Below the pieces are notes generated by a model that worked only from the letters and a program-made list of their open reading frames with translations, had not been told where the DNA came from and searched no databases. From Spongorhabdus nitratireducens (GTDB lineage: Bacteria > Pseudomonadota > Gammaproteobacteria > Pseudomonadales > Endozoicomonadaceae), in contig CANDOC010000002.1 in NCBI GenBank assembly GCA_947387575.1, forward strand, positions 188,501 through 252,500: a DNA stretch of 64,000 nt, read 5' to 3'. Shown here in pieces: positions 1-9,485 of this stretch. The position numbers and the translations under genes were made by a program. Numbering within the stretch: position 1 is the stretch's first letter; each line of letters begins with the position of its first letter.

Positions 1-381
1 GATAGCCGACGCATTCATACCTGTAACCCCCTGAACCAGCATTTTGACCGTCAAATTGGCCAGCCCATGCTCTTCACCATCACGAGCCGAGCCCGCGTTA
101 AACAGCAGGTTGATATCAACCATGGGCAATTCAGGTGCTGAAACAAAGTAAACTTTTACACCACTGTCTGTTTGCCAGTAAACCGGCTCCACCACATGAA
201 CAGGAGGTTCATTCGACAGTTGTGCCTGCTCTGATTCAATATCCTGACGGCTGATCCCTGAAGGAAGTCGTTTGTCCTGACGTGGCTGTTTTTCCAGATG
301 CAACATCCAGATGGTGCTAATGATCAGGAACACCAGCACGCTCAGCATCGATAACCGACTGGACCCCCGACAGGCTGGCAT
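1..381 (-). CDS. M16-family peptidase-like protein, N-terminal part (runs off left edge)
   Basis: Reading the minus strand from an ATG at 381 gives an open frame of 127 codons that continues past base 1. It starts with a hydrophobic segment (about residues 10-25), suggesting a signal anchor or signal peptide. A stretch reading ELPMVDINLLFNAGSARDG then matches the start of the M16 (insulinase/pitrilysin) core fold. The start lies only 2 bp past the stop of the upstream M16 gene, so the two are probably cotranslated. In such pairs one member carries the zinc site and the other is often inactive. The visible part does not reach the position of the HxxEH motif, so activity cannot be judged. Confidence 0.8.
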   Translation of the reverse strand, partial: MPACRGSSRLSMLSVLVFLIISTIWMLHLEKQPRQDKRLPSGISRQDIESEQAQLSNEPPVHVVEPVYWQTDSGVKVYFVSAPELPMVDINLLFNAGSARDGEEHGLANLTVKMLVQGVTGMNASAI

Positions 382-383
382 CC

Positions 384-1805
384 TCACTGCACCGCCCCCT
401 CGCCACTGGAGCCCGAAGAACTCTGCGCCGATGCATAAGCATCAACAGCCGGACGTAACCGGGCAACCGACATTCTGGCGGGGATAAGATAACGTCTGGC
501 AACGGCCTGTACCTGCTTGGCTGTGACCTCCTGCAGGCACAGCAGATCCTGATCAGCCAGCTTCCATGAAAGACCAACACACTCCAGCATGCCTAACTTG
601 CGCGCTTGCGAAATGATCGAATCCTGCTCATAAACCAGTCTGGCCACCAGCTGGCGTCGGACTCGCTCCATCTCCTCTGGTTCGGGAGGCTTTTCCTGAA
701 TTTTCCTGATCTGGCTTAAAATGCCGGCTTCCAGCTCTTCGAGAGTCTTATCCAGCCCGACATTGGTGACACCTACTATTTCCAGCAAGGTATCACCGCG
801 GGAAATCGGGTTATAGGTCGCAGAAATTTTTGATGCCACTTCAGCACCAAGCACCAGCCCCGACTCCATTCGGGCACTCCGGCCACCGTCCAGCACACCT
901 ACCAGCATTCGTAATGCCCAGGGTTCCCATTCGACTTCTGCTGTCGTCAGGGCCGGCACATTAAAGCCCATCATCAATACCGGCACCCTGGCCCGGGCAT
1001 CGACAATATCCAACTGCCGCTTTCCGGGCTCAGGCAGTGATGGCAAATGCTTGGCAGGCACTGTTTTCTCATGTAGCAGCCGCCCGAACCAGTAGCCGGC
1101 AAGTGTTCGGACTTCATCCGGATTAACGTCACCAACCACAACAACGATCGCATTTTTGGGCTGATACCAGTGCCGGTACCATCGCGCGATATCCTTGACT
1201 TTCAGTCGCTCCAGATCACATTCCCAGCCTTCAACGGTGTTGCTGTAGTTACTGGCCGGAAATGCCTGGGTCATAAACCGCTCACGTAATACCTGTACCG
1301 GCCGGTCCTCAACTCTGAGCCGGCGCTCTTCCCGTACGACCTGGATTTCCTTTCTGAATTCATCATCAGAGAACTTCAGCCCCAGCATGCGTTCGGCTTC
1401 CATCGCCATAACCATCGGCAGACGGTCTTTGGCGACGACCTCATAGAAGTAGGTATAGTCATTGCAGGTTCTGGATTTACACTTGCCTCCAACTTCCCGC
1501 AGCCGGCGACCAAACTCACCGGACTCCAGCGCATTGGAGCCCTTGAACATCATATGCTCCAGCATATGGGAAACCCCGGTCAGCCCGGCGGGCTCATAGC
1601 TGCTACCCACCTTGTACCAGACCTGAACCACGGCAACCGGAGCACGGTGATCTTCCCTGACAATCAGCTTCATGCCATTTTCCAGCACAAACGCCTGAGT
1701 CTGTGAGTTGGTTGCAGCCACAGCCACGCCTGCCTGTAGCACCTGAATAAACAGGTACTGCAGCATCAATAGCAGCAATAAAGGGCGCAACACAGATTTA
1801 TTCAT
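384..1805 (-). CDS. Zn-dependent M16-family peptidase
   Basis: A predicted exported metallopeptidase of 473 aa. The N-terminus has a long hydrophobic stretch (signal peptide or anchor). The inverted zinc motif HxxEH is visible as SHMLEHMMFKG around residue 80, with a downstream acidic run EEIQVVREERR that supplies the distal zinc ligand typical of M16 enzymes. The start is placed at ATG 1805, preceded by a GGGTGA-like ribosome site; an in-frame GTG at 1814 is an alternative. It forms a pair with the next M16 gene and is divergent from ftsY, an arrangement common in gammaproteobacteria. Substrate unknown; probably periplasmic peptide or protein turnover. Confidence 0.85.
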   Translation of the reverse strand: MNKSVLRPLLLLLMLQYLFIQVLQAGVAVAATNSQTQAFVLENGMKLIVREDHRAPVAVVQVWYKVGSSYEPAGLTGVSHMLEHMMFKGSNALESGEFGRRLREVGGKCKSRTCNDYTYFYEVVAKDRLPMVMAMEAERMLGLKFSDDEFRKEIQVVREERRLRVEDRPVQVLRERFMTQAFPASNYSNTVEGWECDLERLKVKDIARWYRHWYQPKNAIVVVVGDVNPDEVRTLAGYWFGRLLHEKTVPAKHLPSLPEPGKRQLDIVDARARVPVLMMGFNVPALTTAEVEWEPWALRMLVGVLDGGRSARMESGLVLGAEVASKISATYNPISRGDTLLEIVGVTNVGLDKTLEELEAGILSQIRKIQEKPPEPEEMERVRRQLVARLVYEQDSIISQARKLGMLECVGLSWKLADQDLLCLQEVTAKQVQAVARRYLIPARMSVARLRPAVDAYASAQSSSGSSGEGAVQ

Positions 1806-2013
1806 TTTTATCACCCGGATACGGGCTCGTTCTGTTCATAGAAATGCAGGAGAAATGTTAGGATAGACAATTGTCCGAAATTTATTTGAAAGCCTCGCCC
1901 GGCAGGCGTTCCTTTCAAATAAGTTTCCAGCCGGTACATCGTGTACTAGATTTAAGCCCCCGGCTCCTTCACCGTCACAACAGGAACCGGCCATACCAAG
2001 CAGTAATACATCT

Positions 2014-3603
2014 ATGTTTGAGAAAGACGAGAATAAACCCCGCCGTTTCTGGCCGTGGGGTCGTAAGGATGAGCAGGCCACAGAAGAGGCTGTAGAACAA
2101 GAAACTGAAACAAACGAATCTGCTGCTGAGCCAGAGGCTGAAAAGGCTACCCAGCGCCGCTTCTGGCCGTGGGGCAAGAAAGAACAGGAACAAGCTGCTG
2201 CAGAGTCTGAGCAAAGCCAGGAAGAGGCTAAAGAAACGTCTCCTGCAGTTGATACTGCAGTGATCTCTGAAACAGCAGCCCCTGAGCAGTCTGCTTCGAC
2301 TGAACAGCAGGAAGTAGTCGTTCAGCCACAGAGCGAAGCATCCGAGACCAAGGCTGAGCCTGAAGCTGTAGCCGACTCGATTAAAGAAGACACTACCAGC
2401 CCTGAAATCAGTCCGGAAGTCTCTGAGCCAACTGCAAAGGTTGCAGAAGAAGAGCAGATCACAGAAGCTGTTGTTGCTGAACAGCCCCAGGCATCCGAAC
2501 CTTCCATCGAAAATATCGTCGAGCATACTGAAACAGCAGAAGCAGCACCGGTTAAAGCCGAAACCGAGACAGTTGCATCTGGTGAGGCAGTACCGACTGA
2601 CAAACAGGATGCTGCACCGGAAGCAGCTGCACCAGCCGTCACTGAAGCTGACCAGCCTGAAGAAGAAAGCAAGATAAGCAGCTTCTTCGGCCGCATGAAA
2701 AAGGGTTTGAACAAAACCCGTAATGTGCTGGTTGAAGGGGTCGCCACCCTGATGCTGGGCAAGAAGGAGATCGACGACGAACTCCTGGAAGACCTGGAAA
2801 CCCAGCTGCTAACCGCAGATGTCGGTATCGAGGCAACCACCGAAATTATCAACGAACTGACCCGCAAGGTCAGCCGCAATGAGCTCGCTGATGCTGAAGC
2901 CCTGATCACTGCCCTGAAGCAGGAGCTGGCGACTATTCTTGAGCCTGCCAACAAACCGCTGGTTATTCCCCAGTCCGACAAGCCTTATGTCATTCTGGTG
3001 GTCGGCGTTAACGGTGTGGGCAAAACCACCACCATCGGTAAGCTGGCTCGCCGCCTCCAAGGCGAAGGCAAGAAAGTTATGCTGGCCGCCGGTGACACCT
3101 TCCGTGCAGCTGCAGTAGAACAGCTGCAGGTATGGGGCGAGCGCAATCAAATTCCGGTTGTTGCCCAGCATACCGGAGCAGACAGTGCATCAGTCGTTTA
3201 CGATGCCTTTGAAGCCGCCAAAGCCCGCCAGATGGATGTCCTGATTGCCGATACTGCCGGCCGTCTGCACAATAAGGACAATCTGATGGAAGAGCTGAAG
3301 AAAGTTAAACGGGTTCTCGGCAAGATTGATCCTGAAGCACCCAATGAGGTGCTGCTGGTACTGGATGCCGGTACCGGTCAGAATGCCCTGAATCAGGCTC
3401 GCCTGTTCAACGAAGCTGTACAGCTAACCGGTCTGGCACTGACCAAGCTGGATGGTACCGCCAAGGGTGGTGTTATTTTTGCGCTGTCCAAGCAGCTGCA
3501 GACCCCAATCCGCTTCCTGGGTGTCGGTGAACAGATCGAAGATCTGCGTCCGTTTAACGCGGAGGAGTTTGTTGAAGCCCTGTTTGATACCAGTAAAGGC
3601 TGA
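2014..3603 (+). CDS. ftsY: Signal recognition particle receptor FtsY
   Basis: SRP receptor GTPase that docks ribosome-SRP complexes at the inner membrane for cotranslational insertion. The 529 aa comprise a long acidic, low-complexity N-terminal A region (residues 1 to about 215), then the helical N domain and the G domain. The P-loop GVNGVGKTTTIGK lies near residue 330; DTAGR and the late TKLDGTAKGG motif are also present. An unusual feature is a short basic/aromatic motif (RRFWPWG followed by basic residues) occurring twice, near residues 11 and 48. It is probably a membrane-contact element. The start has no strong Shine-Dalgarno sequence. ftsE and ftsX follow on the same strand. Confidence 0.97.
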   Translation: MFEKDENKPRRFWPWGRKDEQATEEAVEQETETNESAAEPEAEKATQRRFWPWGKKEQEQAAAESEQSQEEAKETSPAVDTAVISETAAPEQSASTEQQEVVVQPQSEASETKAEPEAVADSIKEDTTSPEISPEVSEPTAKVAEEEQITEAVVAEQPQASEPSIENIVEHTETAEAAPVKAETETVASGEAVPTDKQDAAPEAAAPAVTEADQPEEESKISSFFGRMKKGLNKTRNVLVEGVATLMLGKKEIDDELLEDLETQLLTADVGIEATTEIINELTRKVSRNELADAEALITALKQELATILEPANKPLVIPQSDKPYVILVVGVNGVGKTTTIGKLARRLQGEGKKVMLAAGDTFRAAAVEQLQVWGERNQIPVVAQHTGADSASVVYDAFEAAKARQMDVLIADTAGRLHNKDNLMEELKKVKRVLGKIDPEAPNEVLLVLDAGTGQNALNQARLFNEAVQLTGLALTKLDGTAKGGVIFALSKQLQTPIRFLGVGEQIEDLRPFNAEEFVEALFDTSKG

Positions 3604-3727
3604 TAGATAACAACAGCAAACAATAACCAGCCAGAGGGCTCTGTAACAATAACGATCTGTCCATGGATGGATTGGCAGAGCCCGTAGCTACCATGTAGCC
3701 ACACAGCCGGACAAGGGATGCAAAAAA

Positions 3728-4411
3728 TTGATTCTGTTTGAAGGCGTCAGCAAACGTTTTGACGCAGCCCCGAATAGTCGTCAGTCATGCGGTCTTGAAG
3801 ATATCGACTTCAGCATGCAGGCCGGAGAAATGGCATTCCTTACCGGACATTCCGGTGCCGGCAAAACCACCCTGTTAAGGTTGATCGCTCTGATGGAGCG
3901 ACCAACCCAGGGTAATATCAAAGTGGGAGGGCATGATCTCTCCCGCCTTGGCAGAGGTGAGATTCCCTATTTTCGTCGCAACATTGGCGTGGTGTTTCAA
4001 GATCACCGGTTGCTGATGGATCAAACCATCTTTGACAATGTGGCTCTTCCTCTGATGATTGCGGGCTACGAGCGCGAAGAATGCCAGCGCCGGGTGCGGG
4101 CTGCACTGGAGATGGTCGGGCTTTCGGGCCGGGAACAGCAGCTTCCCAAAACACTGTCCGGAGGTGAGCAACAACGCGTCGGCATCGCCCGTGCTGTTGT
4201 TAACAAACCTCCCTTGCTACTGGCTGACGAACCCACCGGTAACCTTGACCCCAAGCTTTCAGTCGATATCATGCGATTGTTTGAAAACTTCAACCAGTCT
4301 GGTGTCACAGTTCTGATTGCCAGCCATGACCTGTCCTTGATTGCCCGCATGCGCCACCGTGTCCTGACACTGGAAAAGGGTCGTCTGGTCAATGATCAGG
4401 AGATAGCATGA
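3728..4411 (+). CDS. ftsE: Cell-division ABC transporter ATP-binding protein FtsE
   Basis: ATPase of the FtsEX complex, which links the divisome to periplasmic peptidoglycan hydrolase activation. The 227 aa carry all ABC signatures: Walker A GHSGAGKTT at residues 40-48, signature LSGGEQQR near 143, Walker B LLLADEPTGNLD, and the H-loop SHD. The start appears to be TTG at 3728, with AAGGG about 10 bases upstream. No in-frame ATG fits the conserved N-terminus (ILFEGVSKRF). An out-of-frame ATG at 3718 would give only a 7-codon peptide. The gene overlaps ftsX by 4 bp (ATGA), indicating translational coupling. Confidence 0.96.
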   Translation: MILFEGVSKRFDAAPNSRQSCGLEDIDFSMQAGEMAFLTGHSGAGKTTLLRLIALMERPTQGNIKVGGHDLSRLGRGEIPYFRRNIGVVFQDHRLLMDQTIFDNVALPLMIAGYEREECQRRVRAALEMVGLSGREQQLPKTLSGGEQQRVGIARAVVNKPPLLLADEPTGNLDPKLSVDIMRLFENFNQSGVTVLIASHDLSLIARMRHRVLTLEKGRLVNDQEIA

Positions 4412-5382
4412 GCCAGACAAACGAGCCTTCAGCTCCACGTGGAGCGGCCCGCCAGACAGCTGCTGAGTTTTCTCTAAGCTATCTCACCAGCCTGCATAAG
4501 GAAGTTGCCAGCACAGCTTTTCATCGCTTGTTTAAAACTCCGCTGGGCACCGCACTGACCTGCTTCGTCATTGCGATTTCCCTGACCTTACCGACGCTGC
4601 TTTATATCGGTACCGAGAATCTGCGCGAAGTTGCCGGACGCTGGGATGGAACACCGCAAATGACACTGTTTCTGGAGAAAGAAACAGCCACTGACAAAAT
4701 ATCAGCCCTGCGGAAAAAACTTGAGAATACCTCTGAGGTGGCTCAGGTTCAGTATCTGACCCCGGATGAAGCACTGGCCGAATATGAGGCTTTCTCCGGC
4801 AACAGCAACCTGGTTCGCCACCTTAATGAAAACCCGCTGCCGCCGGTCTTTATTATCCAGTTCGATGACACCGTCAGTGCTGACACCGCCGGGCAGCTGC
4901 AAAGCGAACTGCTGCAAAACCCCATCGTGGATGTTGCCCAGCTGGATCTGGAATGGGTTCAGCGTCTGCAGCAATTAAACCGGCTGGCCAGCCAGGGTGC
5001 TCTGGCTCTGGGCTTGTTATTCGGTATTACCGTGTTACTGGCGATAGGCAATACCATCAGACTGGCAGTAGAGAACCGCCGCTCCGAAATTCGTATTATC
5101 AAGCTGGTTGGCGGCACTGACGGTTATGTCACACTGCCGTTTATTTACATGGGCATGTGGTATGGCTTACTGGGTGGTTTGCTGGCCTGGATTTTAACCG
5201 GCGCACTTGCTTTCTGGCTGAATGACAGTCTGAATGAACTGGCCAGACTGTATAGCAGTGATTTTCGCCCCCATGGCCCGGATATTCTCACCGGGGTAGC
5301 ACTTTGCTTCAGTGGAGCAATGCTGGGTGTACTTGGCGCAATTATCAGTTGCAGCCGCCAGCTGCGAAGTGTGGAAATTTAA
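4408..5382 (+). CDS. ftsX: Cell-division protein FtsX (permease-like)
   Basis: Integral membrane partner of FtsE. The 324 aa show a cytoplasmic N-terminal tail, a first membrane segment near residues 48-70, a periplasmic loop of about 100 residues (the region that recruits hydrolase activators in other species), then three membrane segments in the C-terminal half (about residues 195-215, 245-270 and 290-315). This is the usual FtsX topology. The start overlaps the ftsE stop in an ATGA. A hairpin 70-100 bases downstream may end the transcript before rpoH. Confidence 0.96.
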   Translation: MSQTNEPSAPRGAARQTAAEFSLSYLTSLHKEVASTAFHRLFKTPLGTALTCFVIAISLTLPTLLYIGTENLREVAGRWDGTPQMTLFLEKETATDKISALRKKLENTSEVAQVQYLTPDEALAEYEAFSGNSNLVRHLNENPLPPVFIIQFDDTVSADTAGQLQSELLQNPIVDVAQLDLEWVQRLQQLNRLASQGALALGLLFGITVLLAIGNTIRLAVENRRSEIRIIKLVGGTDGYVTLPFIYMGMWYGLLGGLLAWILTGALAFWLNDSLNELARLYSSDFRPHGPDILTGVALCFSGAMLGVLGAIISCSRQLRSVEI

Positions 5383-5454
5383 TTCGGCAGGTCATGGACT
5401 ATCTGTTCGAGCGACTTAAAATCACGCTAGAATACGCGCTAAAATAATAGTAGG

Positions 5455-5488
5455 AAGGCCTGAAAAATATCATCTTGTTTCAGGCCTT
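5455..5488 (+). terminator. Hairpin after ftsX, possible terminator
   Basis: A perfect 11-bp stem (AAGGCCTGAAA pairing with TTTCAGGCCTT) with a 12-nt loop. No clear T-run follows on the plus strand, so termination is uncertain. Confidence 0.45.
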
Positions 5489-5626
5489 CACAAAGGAACT
5501 TTCGTGCATAATCAAAGTCAAAAATGAAGGTGGAATATCTGCCTCTGATTGACTAAAAATCATTAACGAAATTGCTCCTGCAAGATTCAGCAGGGAATGA
5601 TTTCGAATCAGCTGCAGTAATGTAAA

Positions 5627-5657
5627 GTTGCCTGTAAAGAAAAGTCGCCTGTAAAGA
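5627..5657 (+). repeat. Short direct repeat upstream of rpoH
   Basis: GTTGCCTGTAAAGA (5627-5640) is followed three bases later by GTCGCCTGTAAAGA (5644-5657). A further TGTAAAG lies at 5621. The repeats are about 105-135 bp before the rpoH start and could be regulator sites or chance duplications. Confidence 0.5.
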
Positions 5658-5763
5658 TATGTGAGTAAATATCTCGATTATTTACCCTGCAAACAGGCTC
5701 GCACGGATGAAGACCGGAAAATATCAGGGTACACTGTGATTCCGTTTTACACTTGGAGTTATC

Positions 5764-6621
5764 ATGGGAACCAGTCTGCAAACTGTTGATATGCTCGTAC
5801 CGGGTCAGAATGTAGAAGCCTACATCCAGACTGTCGGTCGTATCTCTGTACTGAGCGTGGAACAGGAGCGTGAGCTGGCTGAAAAGCTTTACTACAAGAA
5901 TGATCTTGACGCTGCCCGCCAGCTAGTACTGTCACATCTGCGCTTTGTCGTTCATATTGCGAAAAGCTATGCCGGATATGGCCTGCCACAAGGTGACCTG
6001 ATTCAGGAAGGTAACGTTGGCCTGATGAAAGCCGTCAAGCGTTTCAACCCGGAAGTGGGTGTACGCTTGGTATCGTTTGCGGTGCACTGGATCAAGGCAG
6101 AAATTCACGAGTTCATTCTGCGCAACTGGCGTATCGTCAAGGTTGCAACCACCAAGGCCCAGCGCAAACTGTTCTTTAATCTGCGCAGTGCCAAAAAGCG
6201 TCTTTCCTGGCTGAATAACGACGAAGTCGCAGCCGTAGCCAAAGACCTGGATGTAGAACCCCACGTTGTTCGCGAAATGGAAAGCCGCATGGCAGGCCAG
6301 GATACCGCTTTTGACGGTGCGACCAACGACAGCGATGAAGATACTTCATGGCAGGCACCTGCCGCGTGGCTGGAAGACCGCCGCTATGACCCAGCACATC
6401 AGCTGGAAGACGCAGACTGGAATGCGTCCGCTGCTGACAGCCTGCAGCGTGCCATGGAACAGCTCGATGAACGCAGTCAGGATATTCTCCGCTCCCGCTG
6501 GCTGACAGAAAGCAAAGCCACGTTGCACGAACTGGCAGACCGTTATGGTGTTTCCGCTGAGCGTATTCGACAGCTGGAAAAGAATGCCATGAAAAAGCTT
6601 AAAGCCAGTATGGTTGCCTGA
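5764..6621 (+). CDS. rpoH: Heat-shock sigma factor RpoH (sigma-32)
   Basis: Alternative sigma factor for heat-shock promoters, 285 aa, the normal family length. Region 2 is clear ([16 protein letters not shown], then [18 protein letters not shown] and the [19 protein letters not shown] segment). The RpoH box (around [15 protein letters not shown]) distinguishes it from other sigma-70 members, and region 4 carries a helix-turn-helix ([19 protein letters not shown]). The start has a plausible site (TGGAG, 5755-5759). It follows ftsX, the usual gammaproteobacterial order, and ends in a perfect terminator-like hairpin. Confidence 0.98.
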   Translation: MGTSLQTVDMLVPGQNVEAYIQTVGRISVLSVEQERELAEKLYYKNDLDAARQLVLSHLRFVVHIAKSYAGYGLPQGDLIQEGNVGLMKAVKRFNPEVGVRLVSFAVHWIKAEIHEFILRNWRIVKVATTKAQRKLFFNLRSAKKRLSWLNNDEVAAVAKDLDVEPHVVREMESRMAGQDTAFDGATNDSDEDTSWQAPAAWLEDRRYDPAHQLEDADWNASAADSLQRAMEQLDERSQDILRSRWLTESKATLHELADRYGVSAERIRQLEKNAMKKLKASMVA

Positions 6622-6636
6622 TAGCTCTGTTTAGCA

Positions 6637-6663
6637 AGACCCTGAGTCGATTGCTCAGGGTCT
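6637..6663 (+). terminator. Terminator hairpin after rpoH
   Basis: A perfect 10-bp stem AGACCCTGAG / CTCAGGGTCT with a 7-nt loop, 16 bp after the rpoH stop. It lies between the convergent rpoH and tssG, so it may serve both strands, although neither side has a long T-run. Confidence 0.7.
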
Positions 6664-6710
6664 GTTATATCTCTCTCCTGTCCGTTCCTGACACTATTTT
6701 CCCTCAGTCA

Positions 6711-7709
6711 CTACAACCTCAACTGCACCAGCTGTCTCGGCTTGTTTCTCGGTACCAAGCATTGATAAAGACCCAATCTGGCTTTTCCACTTCGTGCAGA
6801 TAACACCGGCTCAGGCACCAGTGCCCGGGGTTGTAACAGAAATACCGAAACAGGCGTCTGCTGTCCCATATAAAGCCGAACCAGTTCAAACAGGGCATCC
6901 CAAAGTTTTCTATCTCCCAGTCTCTCATGCTCCTTGCGGGTTCGAAGGGTCAGAAGAATTTCCAGCCGCCAGGCATCAAACCAGCAGGCTGTACCAATCA
7001 GAGCTCCCCGTCCCAGCCGGTTATTCTGATACTCGGGCTCAATTCCCGCATCAGCCTGTCGCGCTACATCGGCATTGAGCCTCGATAAACTGTCTTCCGG
7101 CAACACCGTACGACGGGGAGGCGCTGCACGCAGCAATACCTTGACCTGAAACAAAGTGGTCATAATTTGCTGCAGAGATTGAATGTTCCGCGTTTTACTA
7201 CCCAGCAACCCGATATAAGGCACCAGCAGTTCAGAGCCGAGATAACGGGTTCTGCCGACCCCGACCAGAGATAACAACCGCCGGGACAGATGATTCTGTT
7301 CACCTTTTCTGGCAGCCATTTCATATTGAATGGTCAGGTCATATTTCACCCGTACTTGCCAGGTCCGTTCGATAAAGGTGTCATCAAACAGGGCGAAGAA
7401 ATCCCGGACTGCCAGCTCTTTGCGACTATCAGTCTGATTCAGGGCCAGCTCCCGTAAATAATTGGGGGCAACACCCAGTCCGCCACCCAGAACCGGGATA
7501 TGGCAGGTCGCCCGCCAGCCACGACGGGTACAGATAACCTGTTGCAGTTCAGCCCCTCGGTATAAAGGTTCCTGCAAAACATTCACAAACAGGGGAATAC
7601 TTCGCCCTTCACAATAGACCTGCTGCTGAAACAGGCGATAAAGCTGTTCAAACTCAAAGCTGTCCGGGCAGGCTTGCAGTCGCTGAATGATCGAAACTTT
7701 ATCGGCCAT
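6711..7709 (-). CDS. tssG: T6SS baseplate subunit TssG
   Basis: Baseplate wedge component of the type VI secretion machine, 332 aa, typical for TssG (ImpH/VasB). The N-terminus (VSIIQRLQACPDSFEFEQLYRLFQQ-like segment) and the later F-x-x-x-WQVRVKYDLTIQ region resemble the family. It is the last gene of the minus-strand operon and starts 3 bp after the tssF stop, consistent with joint TssF-TssG assembly (TssF2-TssG wedge). Downstream lies the rpoH-side hairpin. Confidence 0.9.
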   Translation of the reverse strand: MADKVSIIQRLQACPDSFEFEQLYRLFQQQVYCEGRSIPLFVNVLQEPLYRGAELQQVICTRRGWRATCHIPVLGGGLGVAPNYLRELALNQTDSRKELAVRDFFALFDDTFIERTWQVRVKYDLTIQYEMAARKGEQNHLSRRLLSLVGVGRTRYLGSELLVPYIGLLGSKTRNIQSLQQIMTTLFQVKVLLRAAPPRRTVLPEDSLSRLNADVARQADAGIEPEYQNNRLGRGALIGTACWFDAWRLEILLTLRTRKEHERLGDRKLWDALFELVRLYMGQQTPVSVFLLQPRALVPEPVLSARSGKARLGLYQCLVPRNKPRQLVQLRL

Positions 7710-7712
7710 CGG

Positions 7713-9485
7713 TCATAACCCTGCTTTTCGCCCACTACGCACCGGGCAGCGATAATAGATCCCGGGCTCACCCTTCAATTCAATACTAAGTCGAGTATAA
7801 GTATTGAAGCTGCTGAACCCTGCCAACAACTGATCCAGTACATCAATTAATAAATGAACTGAAGCATCACCCAGAAACCGGCTATCCAGAGTGAGCCCAA
7901 GTTCTGCGCCCTGGGCATGGCAATGCCTGCCGGCGATAACAATGGGCCGGGTCATATATTTGATATCCAGAGCTGATAATGACTCCAGCCAGACCAGCGC
8001 CTCACTTTCCCCTCGCGAACACAGGCGGATCAGATGACGCAAGCCCTCTACCGGCTCCTCAGCCACCAGCAGCGACTCAAAATTGAACTGCAATAAAGAC
8101 AACAGAGTCCAGCTGCTACTGTATCCGGTTGAAGGTAGCTTGCGTCTTGTTGGCGGATAGACAAAACGACTGGTGCCCGGCAAATGAAGATCAATACAAC
8201 GCAGCTCGATATCATGCCGCAGCGATTTGGGCAGGTCGCCATTACTGCAGGTGATATCCACAGCAAATATTTTGCGGTCGTTAATAGCCGGATTAAAGTC
8301 TATGTCAGTCATGGTGAGATAGGCATGCAGCTTACCCCACGGATCACGTCCTCCGGTTTCCAGCCAGTACAACCCTCCGGGACTATCCCCATAACGACGT
8401 CCATATAATGGCGGTACTTCAACAGGCTCATGCCGGGTAATTTCGGTGACACTGTTGACTGAAAAAGTTTCCAGTCTCGACTCGGCTCTGGCATCCGGCG
8501 TTACCCGTTCCCGCATCCGGCTGTAATCCAGAATCAGCGGTTCGGCCTGCATATCAAACAGATTGACGACCGGAATACAGTTCAACCGAAAGTGACGGGC
8601 TTCCACCAGTCTGGACAAACTGCCTGGTGCATCCTTGAGCATCAGATAGATAACCATCTGCCGGGGATTAAAACGGTTAATCATCCGCCGTAATCCCCGA
8701 ACCCTGAAGCCGAGAAAGGGAACAGGAAAAGCGACCACTTCATACAGCCGCTGCAATCCACTGAAAGTATTAGGGGTGACCGGTAACAGATGGTTATCAT
8801 TCAGCCCCAGAGGCTCAAGTGCTGACTTGCCCAGCGATATACCATCACCGGCACCAGGACCGGCTCGAACATCCAGCAGTTTCCCCCGGATCAGATCATG
8901 TAACTGCCGGCTTACCGCCGCTTCTGCCACAATCTGAATATCCAGCTGGTCACACTGAATATCACTGACGCCTTTTCCCCCGACCAACCCACCAATATTC
9001 AGCTCCAGCATGGCACTGGCGGGAACATCCGGTACAAACCGGAAAGGCGCCAGATTCAGAGCTGCACCCTCTATTCGTAGCGGCGTTAACTGGACTGGCC
9101 TGCAGCTGCGAAATGTACAAACCTCACCGTCAGGTGTTTCTGCCTCAAAGTGCTGGTTCTCTTCCAGCTGAACAATCCGGTCCAGACTTTTATCCGGATC
9201 AACACCCAGCAGTGCAAAAGAAGGCAAGCCCCGGGAAAACAATGGAAAAAGAAGTCTGAGCAAACTGTCACTCAATTGAGGCCAGCTGTCATCAAGACGC
9301 TGATGCAACCTTGCGTTTAGAAAGGCAACTCCTTCCAGCAGACGTTCGATATGTGGATCAGTGACACCGCCTTCATCCATGCCCAGCTTTTCTGCAGTAT
9401 CCGGATGGGCACGGGCAAACTGCCGCGCCCGCTTACGCAGAAAACCCAACTCACGGGCATAGTAGTGAAGTAAAGAGTCAGTCAC
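7713..9485 (-). CDS. tssF: T6SS baseplate subunit TssF
   Basis: Largest wedge protein of the T6SS baseplate (ImpG/VasA family), 590 aa. The N-terminal family signature LLHYYARELGFLRKRA is followed by DPHIERLLEGVAFLNARL and WPQLSDSLLRLLFP, all characteristic of TssF. The start is set at GTG 9485 because GGGAGG lies six bases upstream and the family N-terminus begins there. An upstream in-frame GTG at 9512 is an alternative. It overlaps the end of tssE by 8 bp, indicating coupling. Confidence 0.93.
   Translation of the reverse strand: MTDSLLHYYARELGFLRKRARQFARAHPDTAEKLGMDEGGVTDPHIERLLEGVAFLNARLHQRLDDSWPQLSDSLLRLLFPLFSRGLPSFALLGVDPDKSLDRIVQLEENQHFEAETPDGEVCTFRSCRPVQLTPLRIEGAALNLAPFRFVPDVPASAMLELNIGGLVGGKGVSDIQCDQLDIQIVAEAAVSRQLHDLIRGKLLDVRAGPGAGDGISLGKSALEPLGLNDNHLLPVTPNTFSGLQRLYEVVAFPVPFLGFRVRGLRRMINRFNPRQMVIYLMLKDAPGSLSRLVEARHFRLNCIPVVNLFDMQAEPLILDYSRMRERVTPDARAESRLETFSVNSVTEITRHEPVEVPPLYGRRYGDSPGGLYWLETGGRDPWGKLHAYLTMTDIDFNPAINDRKIFAVDITCSNGDLPKSLRHDIELRCIDLHLPGTSRFVYPPTRRKLPSTGYSSSWTLLSLLQFNFESLLVAEEPVEGLRHLIRLCSRGESEALVWLESLSALDIKYMTRPIVIAGRHCHAQGAELGLTLDSRFLGDASVHLLIDVLDQLLAGFSSFNTYTRLSIELKGEPGIYYRCPVRSGRKAGL

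Larger units (their letters stand above)
5383..5763 (+). other. ftsX-rpoH intergenic region, 381 bp, no gene seen
   Basis: No convincing coding frame. It holds a perfect 11-bp hairpin at 5455-5488 and a direct repeat of GCCTGTAAAGA at 5630-5657. The rest presumably carries the rpoH promoter(s) and the 5' leader; I could not assign a promoter with confidence. Confidence 0.6.

Noticed and set aside
2322-2981. Long open frames antisense to ftsY
   Set aside because: They arise from the repetitive Glu/Ala-rich A region; no ribosome site or recognisable protein features.
3718-3741. ATG at 3718 as the ftsE start
   Set aside because: It is in another frame and stops after seven codons; the conserved FtsE N-terminus starts at TTG 3728.
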